Assembly: GCA_002067205.1 (NCBI GenBank)
Contig: MVQL01000210.1
Span: 167,558 to 231,557, forward strand
Length of the DNA: 64,000 nucleotides
From: Pelotomaculum sp. PtaB.Bin104
GTDB lineage: Bacteria > Bacillota > Desulfotomaculia > Desulfotomaculales > Pelotomaculaceae
Direction of reading: 5' to 3'
Shown here: positions 45,483 to 54,182 of the stretch, one piece after another
Numbering within the stretch: position 1 is the first letter of the stretch
How the letters are laid out: the number at the start of each line of letters is the position of its first letter
Program-made: the position numbers and the translations under genes
Notes under the pieces: model-generated
What the model was told of the DNA's origin: nothing
Database searches by the model: none
The model's input: the letters and a program-made list of their open reading frames with translations, nothing else

Positions 45483-45494
45483 TTTTGCTTAAGG

Positions 45495-46103
45495 TTATGT
45501 GTTTTTAATTTTTTTATAAATTAATGCTTTTAGATGCGGATACAGAAAATACAAAAGTAAGATTAACAGACCCGCTAAAGGTAGGTTTCTGTTAAGGTGT
45601 CCGGCGATAACCTGGTAATTGTGACCAAAAAACATACCAATCAACAAATATAGAGTTCCCCAGGATAGAGCAAAGATCGAGTTAAAAATAATAAAATATC
45701 CGATATTGATCCGGCTAATGCCCGCCAGGTAGGGGGTGAGATTGCTCAGGCCGGGAAGAAACCGTCCAAAAACAATAAAAACCGGGGCCGAGCGGTCTAA
45801 CATGTTTTGCGTTTGCTCAAGCCGCGCCGGAGAAATGTGCAAAAACTTGAAACTATGCTGAAACAGCGGCTTGCCCACTTTCCGGCCAATTAAATAAGCC
45901 GCCAGTGAGCCTGCAGTGTAGCCCGTAAACATAATGAACAGGGCGCTTATAAAATTCATTTTACCCTGGTTAATCAAAAAACCAGCAAGGATCACCATTA
46001 TTCCCCCAGGGAACAAAGGAATCCCCATCGACTCCACCACTACACCGGCCAATAGCCCCCCATAGCCCAGTGCGGTCAGATAATCAATAATTAAATCCAA
46101 CAT
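45495..46103 (-). CDS. DedA-family membrane protein
   Basis: 202 aa. SNARE-associated/VTT domain: GIPLFPGGIMVILAGFLIN, GRKVGKPLFQHSFKFLHI, and FGRFLPGLSNLTPYLAGISR. The last carries the FGRFxPxxR-like motif essential in DedA proteins. Members include lipid-carrier (undecaprenyl phosphate) and phosphatidylethanolamine flippases. About five hydrophobic segments. Single gene. Confidence 0.92.
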   Translation of the reverse strand: MLDLIIDYLTALGYGGLLAGVVVESMGIPLFPGGIMVILAGFLINQGKMNFISALFIMFTGYTAGSLAAYLIGRKVGKPLFQHSFKFLHISPARLEQTQNMLDRSAPVFIVFGRFLPGLSNLTPYLAGISRINIGYFIIFNSIFALSWGTLYLLIGMFFGHNYQVIAGHLNRNLPLAGLLILLLYFLYPHLKALIYKKIKNT

Positions 46104-46270
46104 AAAAATCCCTCCCCCACTTTCTAACTTTTAGGATACCCGGAGAAAGGGACTTTATCTCAGCTAATAAAAGTCTAATGTACTATAATTTATCGGCCGA
46201 AGTTTTCTCAACAACTAGGCTGGCGCCTGCTCTTGATCTTGCTGTCCGGTTATCTTGAAGATGATCGGGT

Positions 46271-47233
46271 TTAAGCAGATAAAATATTGGCCAAATTGTA
46301 CATCTCCAAGTCAACAGACTTGGTACCGGCCAAAGATTCTTCAATGTCGATATGATATACTTCTCCCTTGTTGATCCCTACCATCATTTTGGTAGCACCT
46401 TCCATCAGCAGTTCAACCGACTTAGCCCCGAGCCTGCTAGCCAGTATTCTGTCAGCTGCGGACGGTGAGCCACCCCGTTGGAGGTGACCCAGTATCGTTA
46501 CCTTCGTATCAATTCCCGTCTGAGCTTTAATTTTGCTCGCCAATTCCATGCCGCCGGTAGCACCTTCTGCGACCACAATGATGCTGTGTAGCTTACCACG
46601 GTGGAAGCCCCGGATCAGCCTTTCACAAATTTCCTCATATTTAAAAGGCCGCTCAGGGACCAAAATCGATTCCGCCCCCCCGGCCAGCCCGGCCGCAAGT
46701 GCAATAAAGCCACTCTGGCGACCCATTACCTCAATAATAAAGGCTCTTTCGTGGGAGGTGGCCGTATCCCTGATTTTGTTAATGGCCTCAACTGCTGTGT
46801 TCACTGCCGTGTCAAAGCCGATGGTACAATCTGTGCCTGGGATGTCGTTATCAATGGTTGCAGGCACCCCTACGATAGGCAGGTTATGCTCCCGGTTAAA
46901 GGAAATAGCGCCACGGAAGGAACCGTCTCCCCCAATCACCACCAGGCCCTGGATACCAAAACGCTTTATATTCCCATAGGCCTTAGCCCGACCTTCCGGG
47001 GTTAGAAACTGATCTGAGCGTGCAGTATGTAAGATGGTACCCCCCCTTTGAACGATGTCAGCTACTGAACTGACATTCATCGGTCCCATATCGGCTTCAA
47101 TAAAGCCGCTAAAGCCGCGCTTGATGCCGATCACCTCGAGTCCATGGTAAATGGCTTTGCGCACTACTGCCCTGATACAAGCGTTCATACCGGGCGCGTC
47201 ACCGCCGCTGGTTAATAATCCGATTCTTTGCAA
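46271..47233 (-). CDS. pfkA: ATP-dependent 6-phosphofructokinase
   Basis: 320 aa, the classical bacterial length. GLLTSGGDAPGMNACIRAVV at the N-terminus; ATP-type GGDGSFRGA (Gly after GGD, as in ATP rather than PPi enzymes); active site VPATIDNDIPGTDCTIGFDT; and ILGHLQRGGSPSAADRILAS. Committed step of glycolysis. The 167 bp downstream, toward dedA, contain no gene. Confidence 0.97.
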   Translation of the reverse strand: MQRIGLLTSGGDAPGMNACIRAVVRKAIYHGLEVIGIKRGFSGFIEADMGPMNVSSVADIVQRGGTILHTARSDQFLTPEGRAKAYGNIKRFGIQGLVVIGGDGSFRGAISFNREHNLPIVGVPATIDNDIPGTDCTIGFDTAVNTAVEAINKIRDTATSHERAFIIEVMGRQSGFIALAAGLAGGAESILVPERPFKYEEICERLIRGFHRGKLHSIIVVAEGATGGMELASKIKAQTGIDTKVTILGHLQRGGSPSAADRILASRLGAKSVELLMEGATKMMVGINKGEVYHIDIEESLAGTKSVDLEMYNLANILSA

Positions 47234-47300
47234 TGACTTTTACCCCCATTATCTAGTGAGTGCAGTTGCTATTCATATCTAGTTGCGGCTACTAGCATGG

Positions 47301-47492
47301 TCAGATGGTATTGATAATTTCCAAAGCCTCATCGACCTCGGACTCCGGCACCAGGATCTCTATGGAACAGCTGTCGATGGATTTTGGCGGGCCAATCGCT
47401 CTTAATTTAACTAAAAAACCCTCTTCCGTCAGGTGTTGCTGTAGCCTGTCCGCCTCTTTCTTGTTGTGTGCAATATATACCACTGTCCACAC
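47301..47492 (-). CDS. DUF2007-like small protein
   Basis: 63 aa. MWTVVYIAHNKKEADRLQQ, LTEEGFLVKLRAIGP and ILVPESEVDEALEIINTI match the PII-like DUF2007 'putative signal transducing protein' fold. RBS AAGGAGG. Lies between mtrB and pfkA on the same strand and could be cotranscribed with pfkA. Confidence 0.75.
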   Translation of the reverse strand: MWTVVYIAHNKKEADRLQQHLTEEGFLVKLRAIGPPKSIDSCSIEILVPESEVDEALEIINTI

Positions 47493-47612
47493 TTTGAATC
47501 CTCCTTACCGTTTTGCCGTCACAGCTTAGTTTTTTCTACCCTGTCGGTGAGTATACCTATTTTTCTATAAAATGCAAGCCATTAGCAAGAAAGAAAACCT
47601 TTAATATACAAT

Positions 47613-47834
47613 TTAAACACCAGTCCGGATCTGTCCGTGCTTGGTTAACAGCTCAACTTTTCCTCTTATTTTAATGGCTGAGGTGTGCTCGGTAAATTGA
47701 GCGATCATGATCTCCCCTTCATCAAGTTTTTCCGAGTGGTGAAATCTGGTGTCCTTGCCCCTGGTGAGCCCAATAATACTGACCCCGTTTTCTAAAGCCT
47801 TAATCACAACGTATTCTTCCGGCAAAATTCTCAC
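47613..47834 (-). CDS. mtrB: Trp RNA-binding attenuation protein TRAP
   Basis: 73 aa. Forms an 11-mer ring that binds (G/U)AG repeats in trp leader RNA when tryptophan is bound. Very close to Bacillus Mtr[35 protein letters not shown] and [20 protein letters not shown], including the Thr/His tryptophan pocket and the RNA-contact KIR loop. Located 34 bp after dnaE, not near trp genes. No mtrA or anti-TRAP gene is visible in the window. Confidence 0.95.
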   Translation of the reverse strand: MRILPEEYVVIKALENGVSIIGLTRGKDTRFHHSEKLDEGEIMIAQFTEHTSAIKIRGKVELLTKHGQIRTGV

Positions 47835-47868
47835 TCCTATATGCTAATTTTTTGAACAGCTTAACACA

Positions 47869-50800
47869 TTATAATTCCAAAATGCTGAAGAATTTATTTT
47901 TCTTCGGATTGGAACAGTGCTTGTCAACCTGATAGCTGGTTTGCTCCTGCACTTTCGGCGCCAAACCAGCAGCATGGACCGATTCATCGAAATTTTTATT
48001 ATCCTCCGACACAGCTGTAATTGGCACCCGCTTGATCTCAACCTTCGACTGGCCCAGCAAATCTGTCAATCTTTTCACCACCGGCCCGGCCAGGTCAACC
48101 CAGTATTCACTCCCGGTCTTATAAACTATATTTTCTCTTTCAAAATGGAAAAAAACCGGTGCTTTTCCTTTGAAGTTGCTTAATATTATTTGAACCTGAT
48201 CAAGTAAAGGCGAGGAGGCACTGTCTAGTTTAAGATGCACCTCACCATCGAGATGGCTTTCCAAAAAAGAAAGCTCTTCGCAGATGACTTTAACTACTTC
48301 GTCGCTGCCGCTAATCCGGCCTTTTAGCAAGACAACACCGTCAACTACAATTGACTGCCGGTTGCTTATAAATGTTCTAGGAAACACCACTACCTCCACC
48401 GTGCCGGTCAAGTCTTCCACAGTTAAAAAGGCCATTAGATCCCCTTTGCGGGTGTTGATTTGTTTTACCCCGGTGATCAGGCCCCCCAGGATTACATCAC
48501 TATCATCAGGCAAATCTGCCAAATCCGCTATCCGAGCCGTGGCCAGCCGGTCCAGTTCCGCCCGGTACTGGGAGAGCGGGTGCCCGCTAATATAAAGGCC
48601 CAGCGTTTCCTTTTCCATCAGGAGTAGTTGGTCTGGGGCAAACTCAGCTATATCCGGCAGCTCAATGCCCACTGCGGCATTGGCGCTGCCGCCAAGCAGA
48701 TCCAGCAGCGATAGCTGCCCGTTTTCCCGGTCGCGCTGGGATTGCTGAGCCAAGCCCAACCCCATGTCCACTGCCGCCATCAGCTGTGCCCGCCGGTGGC
48801 CGAGGGAATCAAAGGCGCCGCATTTAATCAGACTTTCCAGCACCCGCTTATTGACCACCTTCGTATCCAGCCTCCGGCAAAAGTCTGTATAGTCCTTGAG
48901 GTTCCCTTCACGCTCTCTAAATTGTATAATCGCCTCCACCGCACCCGGGCCGACGTTTTTTAGCGCTGCCAGGCCAAAGCGAATTTTTTTCCCGGCCACG
49001 GTGAAGTTTTTCCTGCTCTCGTTGATGTCAGGCGGCAGCACTTCAATTTCCAGCCGCCGGCACTCATCAATGTAGGCCGCCACTTTGTCGGAGTTGTCCT
49101 TCACCGAAGTGATTAACGCAGCCATATACTGAATGGGGTAGTTTGCCTTCAAATAGGCGGTCTGGTAGGATACCAGGGCATAGGCAGCACTGTGGGATTT
49201 GTTAAAACCGTATCCAGCAAAAAATTCCATTAGATCAAAGACTTGTCCGGCGATGCCCTGGTCCACACCCTTACGCACTGCCCCCTCAACAAATTCGGAG
49301 CGCTTGCCGGCGATAATCTCGGGCTTTTTCTTGCCCATCGCCCGGCGCAGCATATCCGCTTCGCCCAGGGAAAAGCCGGCCAGGTCACTGGCGATCCGCA
49401 TCACCTGCTCCTGGTACAGGATCACTCCATAAGTGTCCTTTAAGATTGGCTCAAGGATGGGGTGCAGGTACTTGGCTTTGGTCAGGCCATGTTTATTTTT
49501 AATGAAGTCATCCACCATCCCACTGCCCAGGGGACCGGGGCGGTACAAGGCCACCAGAGCCACAATATCCTCAAAAACCTCCGGCTTCAGGTCCCGCAGG
49601 ATTGCGCGCATGCCGCTGCTCTCCAACTGGAAAACACCCGCCGTCTCGCCTCTGGTCAACATCTCATAAGTCGCTGTATCATCCAGCGGCAGCTGGTCAA
49701 TATCAATCCCGGTGCCGGTACTCTGGCGAATCAGCCGCAGGCAATCGTCAATTACCGTTAACGTCCGCAAGCCCAGCAGGTCCATTTTCAAAAGGCCTAG
49801 CTCTTCAACAGTTTCCTTGGCAAACTGGGTGGTCACCGGCCCGTCGGAAGCCTTGTATAAAGGCAGGTAATGAGTCAGGGGCTCTTTGGTGATCACTACG
49901 CCCGCTGCGTGGGTGGAGGCGTGTCTGGGCATCCCCTCTAAAGATGCGGCCATATCAATCAAATTTTTGATCTCAGGTTTTTGATCATAGAGCTCCTTCA
50001 GATCAGGCGCGTCGTTTAAGGCTTTTTCAATCGTCACATGCAATTCGGTGGGGACAAGTTTGGCTACCCGGTCCACCTCGCCATAAGGCATGTCCAAAGC
50101 ACGCCCCACGTCTCGGATCGCCCCCCGTGCCGCCATCGTGCCGAAGGTGATAATTTGCGCCACCTTATCTGAGCCATATTTTTGCACGACATAATCGATT
50201 ACCTCGCCACGCCGCTCATAGCATATGTCAACGTCAATGTCCGGCATCGAGACCCGCTCCGGGTTTAAAAAACGTTCAAACAGCAAATCGTATTTGAGTG
50301 GGTCAATATTAGTTATGCCAAGGCTGTAAGCCACCAGGCTTCCGGCAGCGGAGCCCCGGCCTGGTCCGACCGGGATGCCGTTCTGTTTGGCAAAATGGAT
50401 AAAATCCCAAACGATCAGAAAGTATGCGGAGTAGCCCATCTCCTTAATGACCTTAAGTTCGTACTCCAGCCTGCTCTTGATTTTCTCACTGGGCTCACCA
50501 AAGATCCGGCGGATCCCCTCGGAGCATAGCTTTGCCAGGTAGGTATCAACAGTAAAGCCTGCTGGGACTGCATAATGGGGCAATAAATAATTGCCAAAAT
50601 CCATTGTTACATTGCAGCGCTCGGCAATGGTTGCAGTGTTCTGAATGGCCTCTGGAATATGACCAAAAAGCAGGTTCATCTCCTCCGGGCTCTTTAAATA
50701 CAGTTCTTCCGACTTAAATTTCATCCGGCCCGGGTCATCCACACTTTTACCGGTTTGGATCGCCAAAAGCACATCCTGGCTCCTGGCATCTTCACGCCTG

Positions 50801-51423
50801 ATATAGTGCACATCGTTGGTAGCCACCAGGGGCAGTCCCAGCTCCTGGTGGATCTTTAGCAGCTCGATATTGGCAATGCGCTGCTCCTCGAAGCCATGGT
50901 CCTGGAGCTCGAGGAAAAAGTTCCCTGGACCAAAAATGTCACGGTACTGCCCGGCGGCCTGCCTGGCTTGCTCTTTTTCCCCGGCTAGGATTTTCTGGGC
51001 TATTTCGCCGCCAATGCACCCGCTCAAAGCAATCAGCCCCTTGCTGTACCGGGCCAGTGCTTCCTTGTCTACCCTGGGCTTATAGTAAAATCCTTTGGTA
51101 AAGCCCAAAGAAACTATACTTAACAGATTATGGTAGCCTTCATTATTTTCAGCCAGCAGCACCAAGTGGTAGTAGCTGTCATCAACCCGCGGTGTGCGGT
51201 CGGACATGCCGCGCGGCGCTACATAGACCTCGCATCCCAGAACCGGCTTAATCCCGGCCTTGCCGCAGGCCTTGTAAAAGTCCACCACGCCGTACATGGC
51301 CCCGTGATCAGTGATAGCCAGGGCCGGCATACCCATATTCTTGGCCTCAGCGATAGCCCCCTTGATCCGGGCCGCGCCGTCAAGCAGGCTGTATTCAGAG
51401 TGAAGGTGCAGATGTGTAAACAA
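47869..51423 (-). CDS. dnaE: DNA polymerase III alpha subunit DnaE
   Basis: 1184 aa. N-terminal PHP domain (THLHLHSEYSLLDGAARIKG; ITDHGAMYGVVDFYKACGKA). The polymerase core has GPGRGSAAGSLVAYSLGITN and the catalytic Asp motif SMPDIDVDICYERRGEVIDY. Then comes LALKNVGPGAVEAIIQ of the helix-hairpin-helix region and a C-terminal OB fold (VILGGLITGVKQINTRKGDL). TTG start is suggested (LFTHLHLHSEYS). It is the DnaE1-type Firmicutes enzyme; the replicase PolC is not in view. Confidence 0.97.
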   Translation of the reverse strand: MFTHLHLHSEYSLLDGAARIKGAIAEAKNMGMPALAITDHGAMYGVVDFYKACGKAGIKPVLGCEVYVAPRGMSDRTPRVDDSYYHLVLLAENNEGYHNLLSIVSLGFTKGFYYKPRVDKEALARYSKGLIALSGCIGGEIAQKILAGEKEQARQAAGQYRDIFGPGNFFLELQDHGFEEQRIANIELLKIHQELGLPLVATNDVHYIRREDARSQDVLLAIQTGKSVDDPGRMKFKSEELYLKSPEEMNLLFGHIPEAIQNTATIAERCNVTMDFGNYLLPHYAVPAGFTVDTYLAKLCSEGIRRIFGEPSEKIKSRLEYELKVIKEMGYSAYFLIVWDFIHFAKQNGIPVGPGRGSAAGSLVAYSLGITNIDPLKYDLLFERFLNPERVSMPDIDVDICYERRGEVIDYVVQKYGSDKVAQIITFGTMAARGAIRDVGRALDMPYGEVDRVAKLVPTELHVTIEKALNDAPDLKELYDQKPEIKNLIDMAASLEGMPRHASTHAAGVVITKEPLTHYLPLYKASDGPVTTQFAKETVEELGLLKMDLLGLRTLTVIDDCLRLIRQSTGTGIDIDQLPLDDTATYEMLTRGETAGVFQLESSGMRAILRDLKPEVFEDIVALVALYRPGPLGSGMVDDFIKNKHGLTKAKYLHPILEPILKDTYGVILYQEQVMRIASDLAGFSLGEADMLRRAMGKKKPEIIAGKRSEFVEGAVRKGVDQGIAGQVFDLMEFFAGYGFNKSHSAAYALVSYQTAYLKANYPIQYMAALITSVKDNSDKVAAYIDECRRLEIEVLPPDINESRKNFTVAGKKIRFGLAALKNVGPGAVEAIIQFREREGNLKDYTDFCRRLDTKVVNKRVLESLIKCGAFDSLGHRRAQLMAAVDMGLGLAQQSQRDRENGQLSLLDLLGGSANAAVGIELPDIAEFAPDQLLLMEKETLGLYISGHPLSQYRAELDRLATARIADLADLPDDSDVILGGLITGVKQINTRKGDLMAFLTVEDLTGTVEVVVFPRTFISNRQSIVVDGVVLLKGRISGSDEVVKVICEELSFLESHLDGEVHLKLDSASSPLLDQVQIILSNFKGKAPVFFHFERENIVYKTGSEYWVDLAGPVVKRLTDLLGQSKVEIKRVPITAVSEDNKNFDESVHAAGLAPKVQEQTSYQVDKHCSNPKKNKFFSILEL

Positions 51424-51466
51424 AAGAAAAAATCATCTCTTTTTCGGTCAAATTAGTGTAAAGCAG

Positions 51467-51925
51467 TTATTTTAAACCGCCAAAGCCCTGCTGCCTGAGC
51501 GCCTCATACAACACCACTGACACCGAGTTCCCCAGGTTTAAAGACCTGGCCTCACTGATCATCGGAATGCGAATCTGGCTCTCCTTGTAGGCATCACGAA
51601 TTTCCTGTGAAAGCCCTCTGGTTTCCGGGCCAAAGACCAAGAAGGAGTTGGGCTCATAGCGGACATCGGTATGCCAGCGGCTGGCCTTGGTTGTGGACAA
51701 GTACAGGCGGCCGTGGGGATAATGAGCTACAAAGTCCCAAAAGCTGTCATGATAGATTACTTCCACCAGGTGCCAGTAGTCCAGACCAGCCCGCTTCAAA
51801 TACTTGTCATCTGTGGAAAAGCCCAGGGGCCGGACCAAGTGTAAAGTAGACCCTGTGGCCGCACAGGTACGGGCGATATTCCCGGTGTTTGCCGGGATTT
51901 CAGGCTCCACAAGAACTACGTGCAC
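51467..51925 (-). CDS. trmL: tRNA (cytidine(34)-2'-O)-methyltransferase TrmL
   Basis: 152-aa SPOUT methyltransferase acting on the wobble base of tRNA-Leu. Knot motifs: VEPEIPANTGNIARTCAATG, FLVFGPETRGLSQEIR, IPMISEARSLNLGNSVSVVL. GTG start overlaps the nth stop codon by one base, so the two genes form a unit. Confidence 0.95.
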   Translation of the reverse strand: MHVVLVEPEIPANTGNIARTCAATGSTLHLVRPLGFSTDDKYLKRAGLDYWHLVEVIYHDSFWDFVAHYPHGRLYLSTTKASRWHTDVRYEPNSFLVFGPETRGLSQEIRDAYKESQIRIPMISEARSLNLGNSVSVVLYEALRQQGFGGLK

Positions 51926-52647
51926 TATTGCTCACCTTCTTTCGCCGGGTACCGGCACAGTTCTTTCAAACAGCAGCAGCCGCAGGCCGGCCGCCTGGCC
52001 GCACAGGTTTGGCGGCCATGGGCGATTAGCCGGTGGTGCACTGCCATGCGCTCCTGGGGCAAAACATAGGCCGCCAGATCTTCTTCGACCTTGGAGGGAT
52101 CCTTCGCCAGGGAAAGGTTTAGCCGGCGGGCCACCCGGTGCACATGGGTGTCAACCGGCAGCGCGCTTGCCCCAAAGGCCACTCCGGCCACCACTCCGGC
52201 TGTCTTGCGACCGACCCCGGGCAGCGCCTCCAGCCCGGCCCGGGACTGGGGCACCCGGCCGTTATGCCTTTCAACAATGGCCCGGGCAGCTTCGATAATA
52301 TACTTACTCTTATTCCGGTACAGCCCGCAGCCCTTGATTTCTTCGGCCAGCTCCTCCGGAGAAAGCGCCGCGAACTGCTGCGGGGTGTTATATTTTTTAA
52401 ACAGGCCGGCTGTGGTCCGGTTAACTTGCTTGTCTGTGCACTGGGCCGACAGGATCACCGCTACCAGCAGCTCAAAAGGAGTGTTAAACTTTAAAGCCGG
52501 GCCGGCGCCGGGATAGGCTTTAGCCAGGCGCTCTAATATTTTATCAAATTCCTCCTGCCTGCTGCTGTCAGCATTACTAATTTTATCAGTTTTACTGTTT
52601 TTATTGGAAGCATTATGAATTAAATTGTTACCTATACAATCTGTCAA
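51925..52647 (-). CDS. nth: Endonuclease III (DNA glycosylase/AP lyase)
   Basis: About 240 aa. Excises oxidized pyrimidines. HhH motif LEALPGVGRKTAGVVAGVAF with the catalytic Lys, VDTHVHRVARRLNLSLAKDP with the catalytic Asp, and a [4Fe-4S] site CAARRPACGCCCLKELC (C-x6-C-x2-C-x5-C). The N-terminal ~30 residues are a polar extension; the TTG at 52647 follows AAAGGTAG. That TTG also begins a TTGACA-17-TTTAAT box, so the true start could lie further in. Confidence 0.95.
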   Translation of the reverse strand: MTDCIGNNLIHNASNKNSKTDKISNADSSRQEEFDKILERLAKAYPGAGPALKFNTPFELLVAVILSAQCTDKQVNRTTAGLFKKYNTPQQFAALSPEELAEEIKGCGLYRNKSKYIIEAARAIVERHNGRVPQSRAGLEALPGVGRKTAGVVAGVAFGASALPVDTHVHRVARRLNLSLAKDPSKVEEDLAAYVLPQERMAVHHRLIAHGRQTCAARRPACGCCCLKELCRYPAKEGEQ

Positions 52648-52713
52648 ATATAAACTACCTTTCCGATTTGCTCAACGAGCATTGGCAAAAAATACCTTTT
52701 ACCCCGCCCATCA

Positions 52714-53148
52714 TCAAGCGCTTTTTTCGTCTGTACCCAAAAGACTGCAATGAGTCAATTTGATACACCGGTCCATGACTACCAGGATATTTTCCTTGAC
52801 CGCCTCCGCTGCCGCAGCCTCATTAACCACTCCCAATTGCATCCAAATTGCTTTCGGCTTGACCTGCAGCGCCGCCTGGGCAATGGGCGGGACATCTTCA
52901 CTGCGTCTGAAGACATTCACGATATCGACTTTCTCCGGCACAGCCTCGAGCGCCGGATAAGGCTTTTCACCCAGTACCGCTTCCTTTAAAGTAGGATTTA
53001 CTGGAATCACCCGGTAACCATGGTCCTGCAAGTATTTAGCTACAGTATAACTTGTGTGTATTGGATTACTGGACAGGCCTACCACTGCTATATTATGACA
53101 ATCTTGCAATAATTTCTTTAGTTCGGTTTCTTTCGGATTAATGAACAA
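52714..53148 (-). CDS. CoA-binding domain protein (YccU family)
   Basis: 144 aa Rossmann fold: NIAVVGLSSNPIHTSYTVAK, GYRVIPVNPTLKEAVLGEKP, VDIVNVFRRSEDVPPIAQAA and KAIWMQLGVVNEAAAEAVK-type helix. Homologous to the CoA-binding part of succinyl-CoA synthetase alpha. Ends with two Cys (VMDRCIKLTHCSLL). TTG start after GGGAGGTT. Function unknown. Confidence 0.9.
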   Translation of the reverse strand: MFINPKETELKKLLQDCHNIAVVGLSSNPIHTSYTVAKYLQDHGYRVIPVNPTLKEAVLGEKPYPALEAVPEKVDIVNVFRRSEDVPPIAQAALQVKPKAIWMQLGVVNEAAAAEAVKENILVVMDRCIKLTHCSLLGTDEKSA

Positions 53149-53388
53149 AACTAACCTCCCTTTTTTTCACCAGCCTGTACTTGTAATTTGCAAATATTTT
53201 CTTTATTCGATGCGGCTTTGATAAAACCTGCCGGTCTTTTTTCCACCCGGCTCTAAAAAATTATTAAAAAGTTGAGATTGTAAATAAACCTTTTTCGTAC
53301 GGGCAATAATAAAAAAGGCTTTCAGATTAATTCTATTATGCCACAAAGTCTTCGCCAACTCATAATTTTTTAAAGGGGGCTTTTCCTT

Positions 53389-54135
53389 ATGAATGTTCTA
53401 TCCACATGGCTTTTTTTGGCAATAATTCTGGTCCTGGCGTCAGGCATTTTTTTATGGCCATTAGTGAAAAGAAACCGCTCAGCTAAAAAGATTAATCACC
53501 AGAGCCGGTTAACTCCTGTTCCATTATACAATCAGGAATTTTCCAGAGAACTAACTTTCACCCCGGCTAAAAGCTCACCCAGCCAGCCCCTGGAAGCTGA
53601 GCTGCCCCACCAGTACGGCGTAGACCGGATGGTCCTGATGGCGCGGGACCCCCACTGGCTATATGCCTACTGGGAGGTGACCGCCACTAAGCAGGAGGAC
53701 TTTAACCATAGCTACGGGGGGCCGGCAGCCTGGTCGACTACCCACCCGGTTTTAAGGGTATATGATATCACTGGCATTGATTTTAACGGCAACAACGCCC
53801 ATGGATTTACAGACATTCATATCGGCGAGAGCACAGACAACTGGTATGTCGAAGTCGGCCAGCCGGACCGCACCTTCTGCATCGACCTGGGCCGGATGTT
53901 TCCGGACGGCCGGTTTGTTACCTTATTAAGATCAAATATCGTTACGACCCCCCGGGCTTCCCTGTCCGACCGCCTGGATGAGGAATGGATGTGGATTGAA
54001 GGCCTCTACCGCTCCATCGGCAGGTTCCAATATGGTACCAGTTCGCCCATGATTATCGAGGAACTGGCCTTGCGAGCAGGCGTGCTGCCTCTCGGAATCA
54101 GCTCACCTGGCTTTAATCAAAACATTAATGAATAA
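53389..54135 (+). CDS. DUF4912 domain protein
   Basis: 248 aa. One N-terminal hydrophobic helix (TWLFLAIILVLASGIFLWPL), a linker, then DUF4912 with RMVLMARDPHWLYAYWEVTA and STDNWYVEVGQPDRTFCIDL, a beta-rich fold thought to bind carbohydrate. RBS AAAGGGGGC. 47 bp before the GH57 gene, probably cotranscribed; the pair is recurrent in Clostridia, pointing to polysaccharide metabolism near the membrane. Confidence 0.85.
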   Translation: MNVLSTWLFLAIILVLASGIFLWPLVKRNRSAKKINHQSRLTPVPLYNQEFSRELTFTPAKSSPSQPLEAELPHQYGVDRMVLMARDPHWLYAYWEVTATKQEDFNHSYGGPAAWSTTHPVLRVYDITGIDFNGNNAHGFTDIHIGESTDNWYVEVGQPDRTFCIDLGRMFPDGRFVTLLRSNIVTTPRASLSDRLDEEWMWIEGLYRSIGRFQYGTSSPMIIEELALRAGVLPLGISSPGFNQNINE

Positions 54136-54182
54136 TGGCAAAACACTTTAATGAAGCGCTGGCAAATTGAAAGGAGTTAGCA

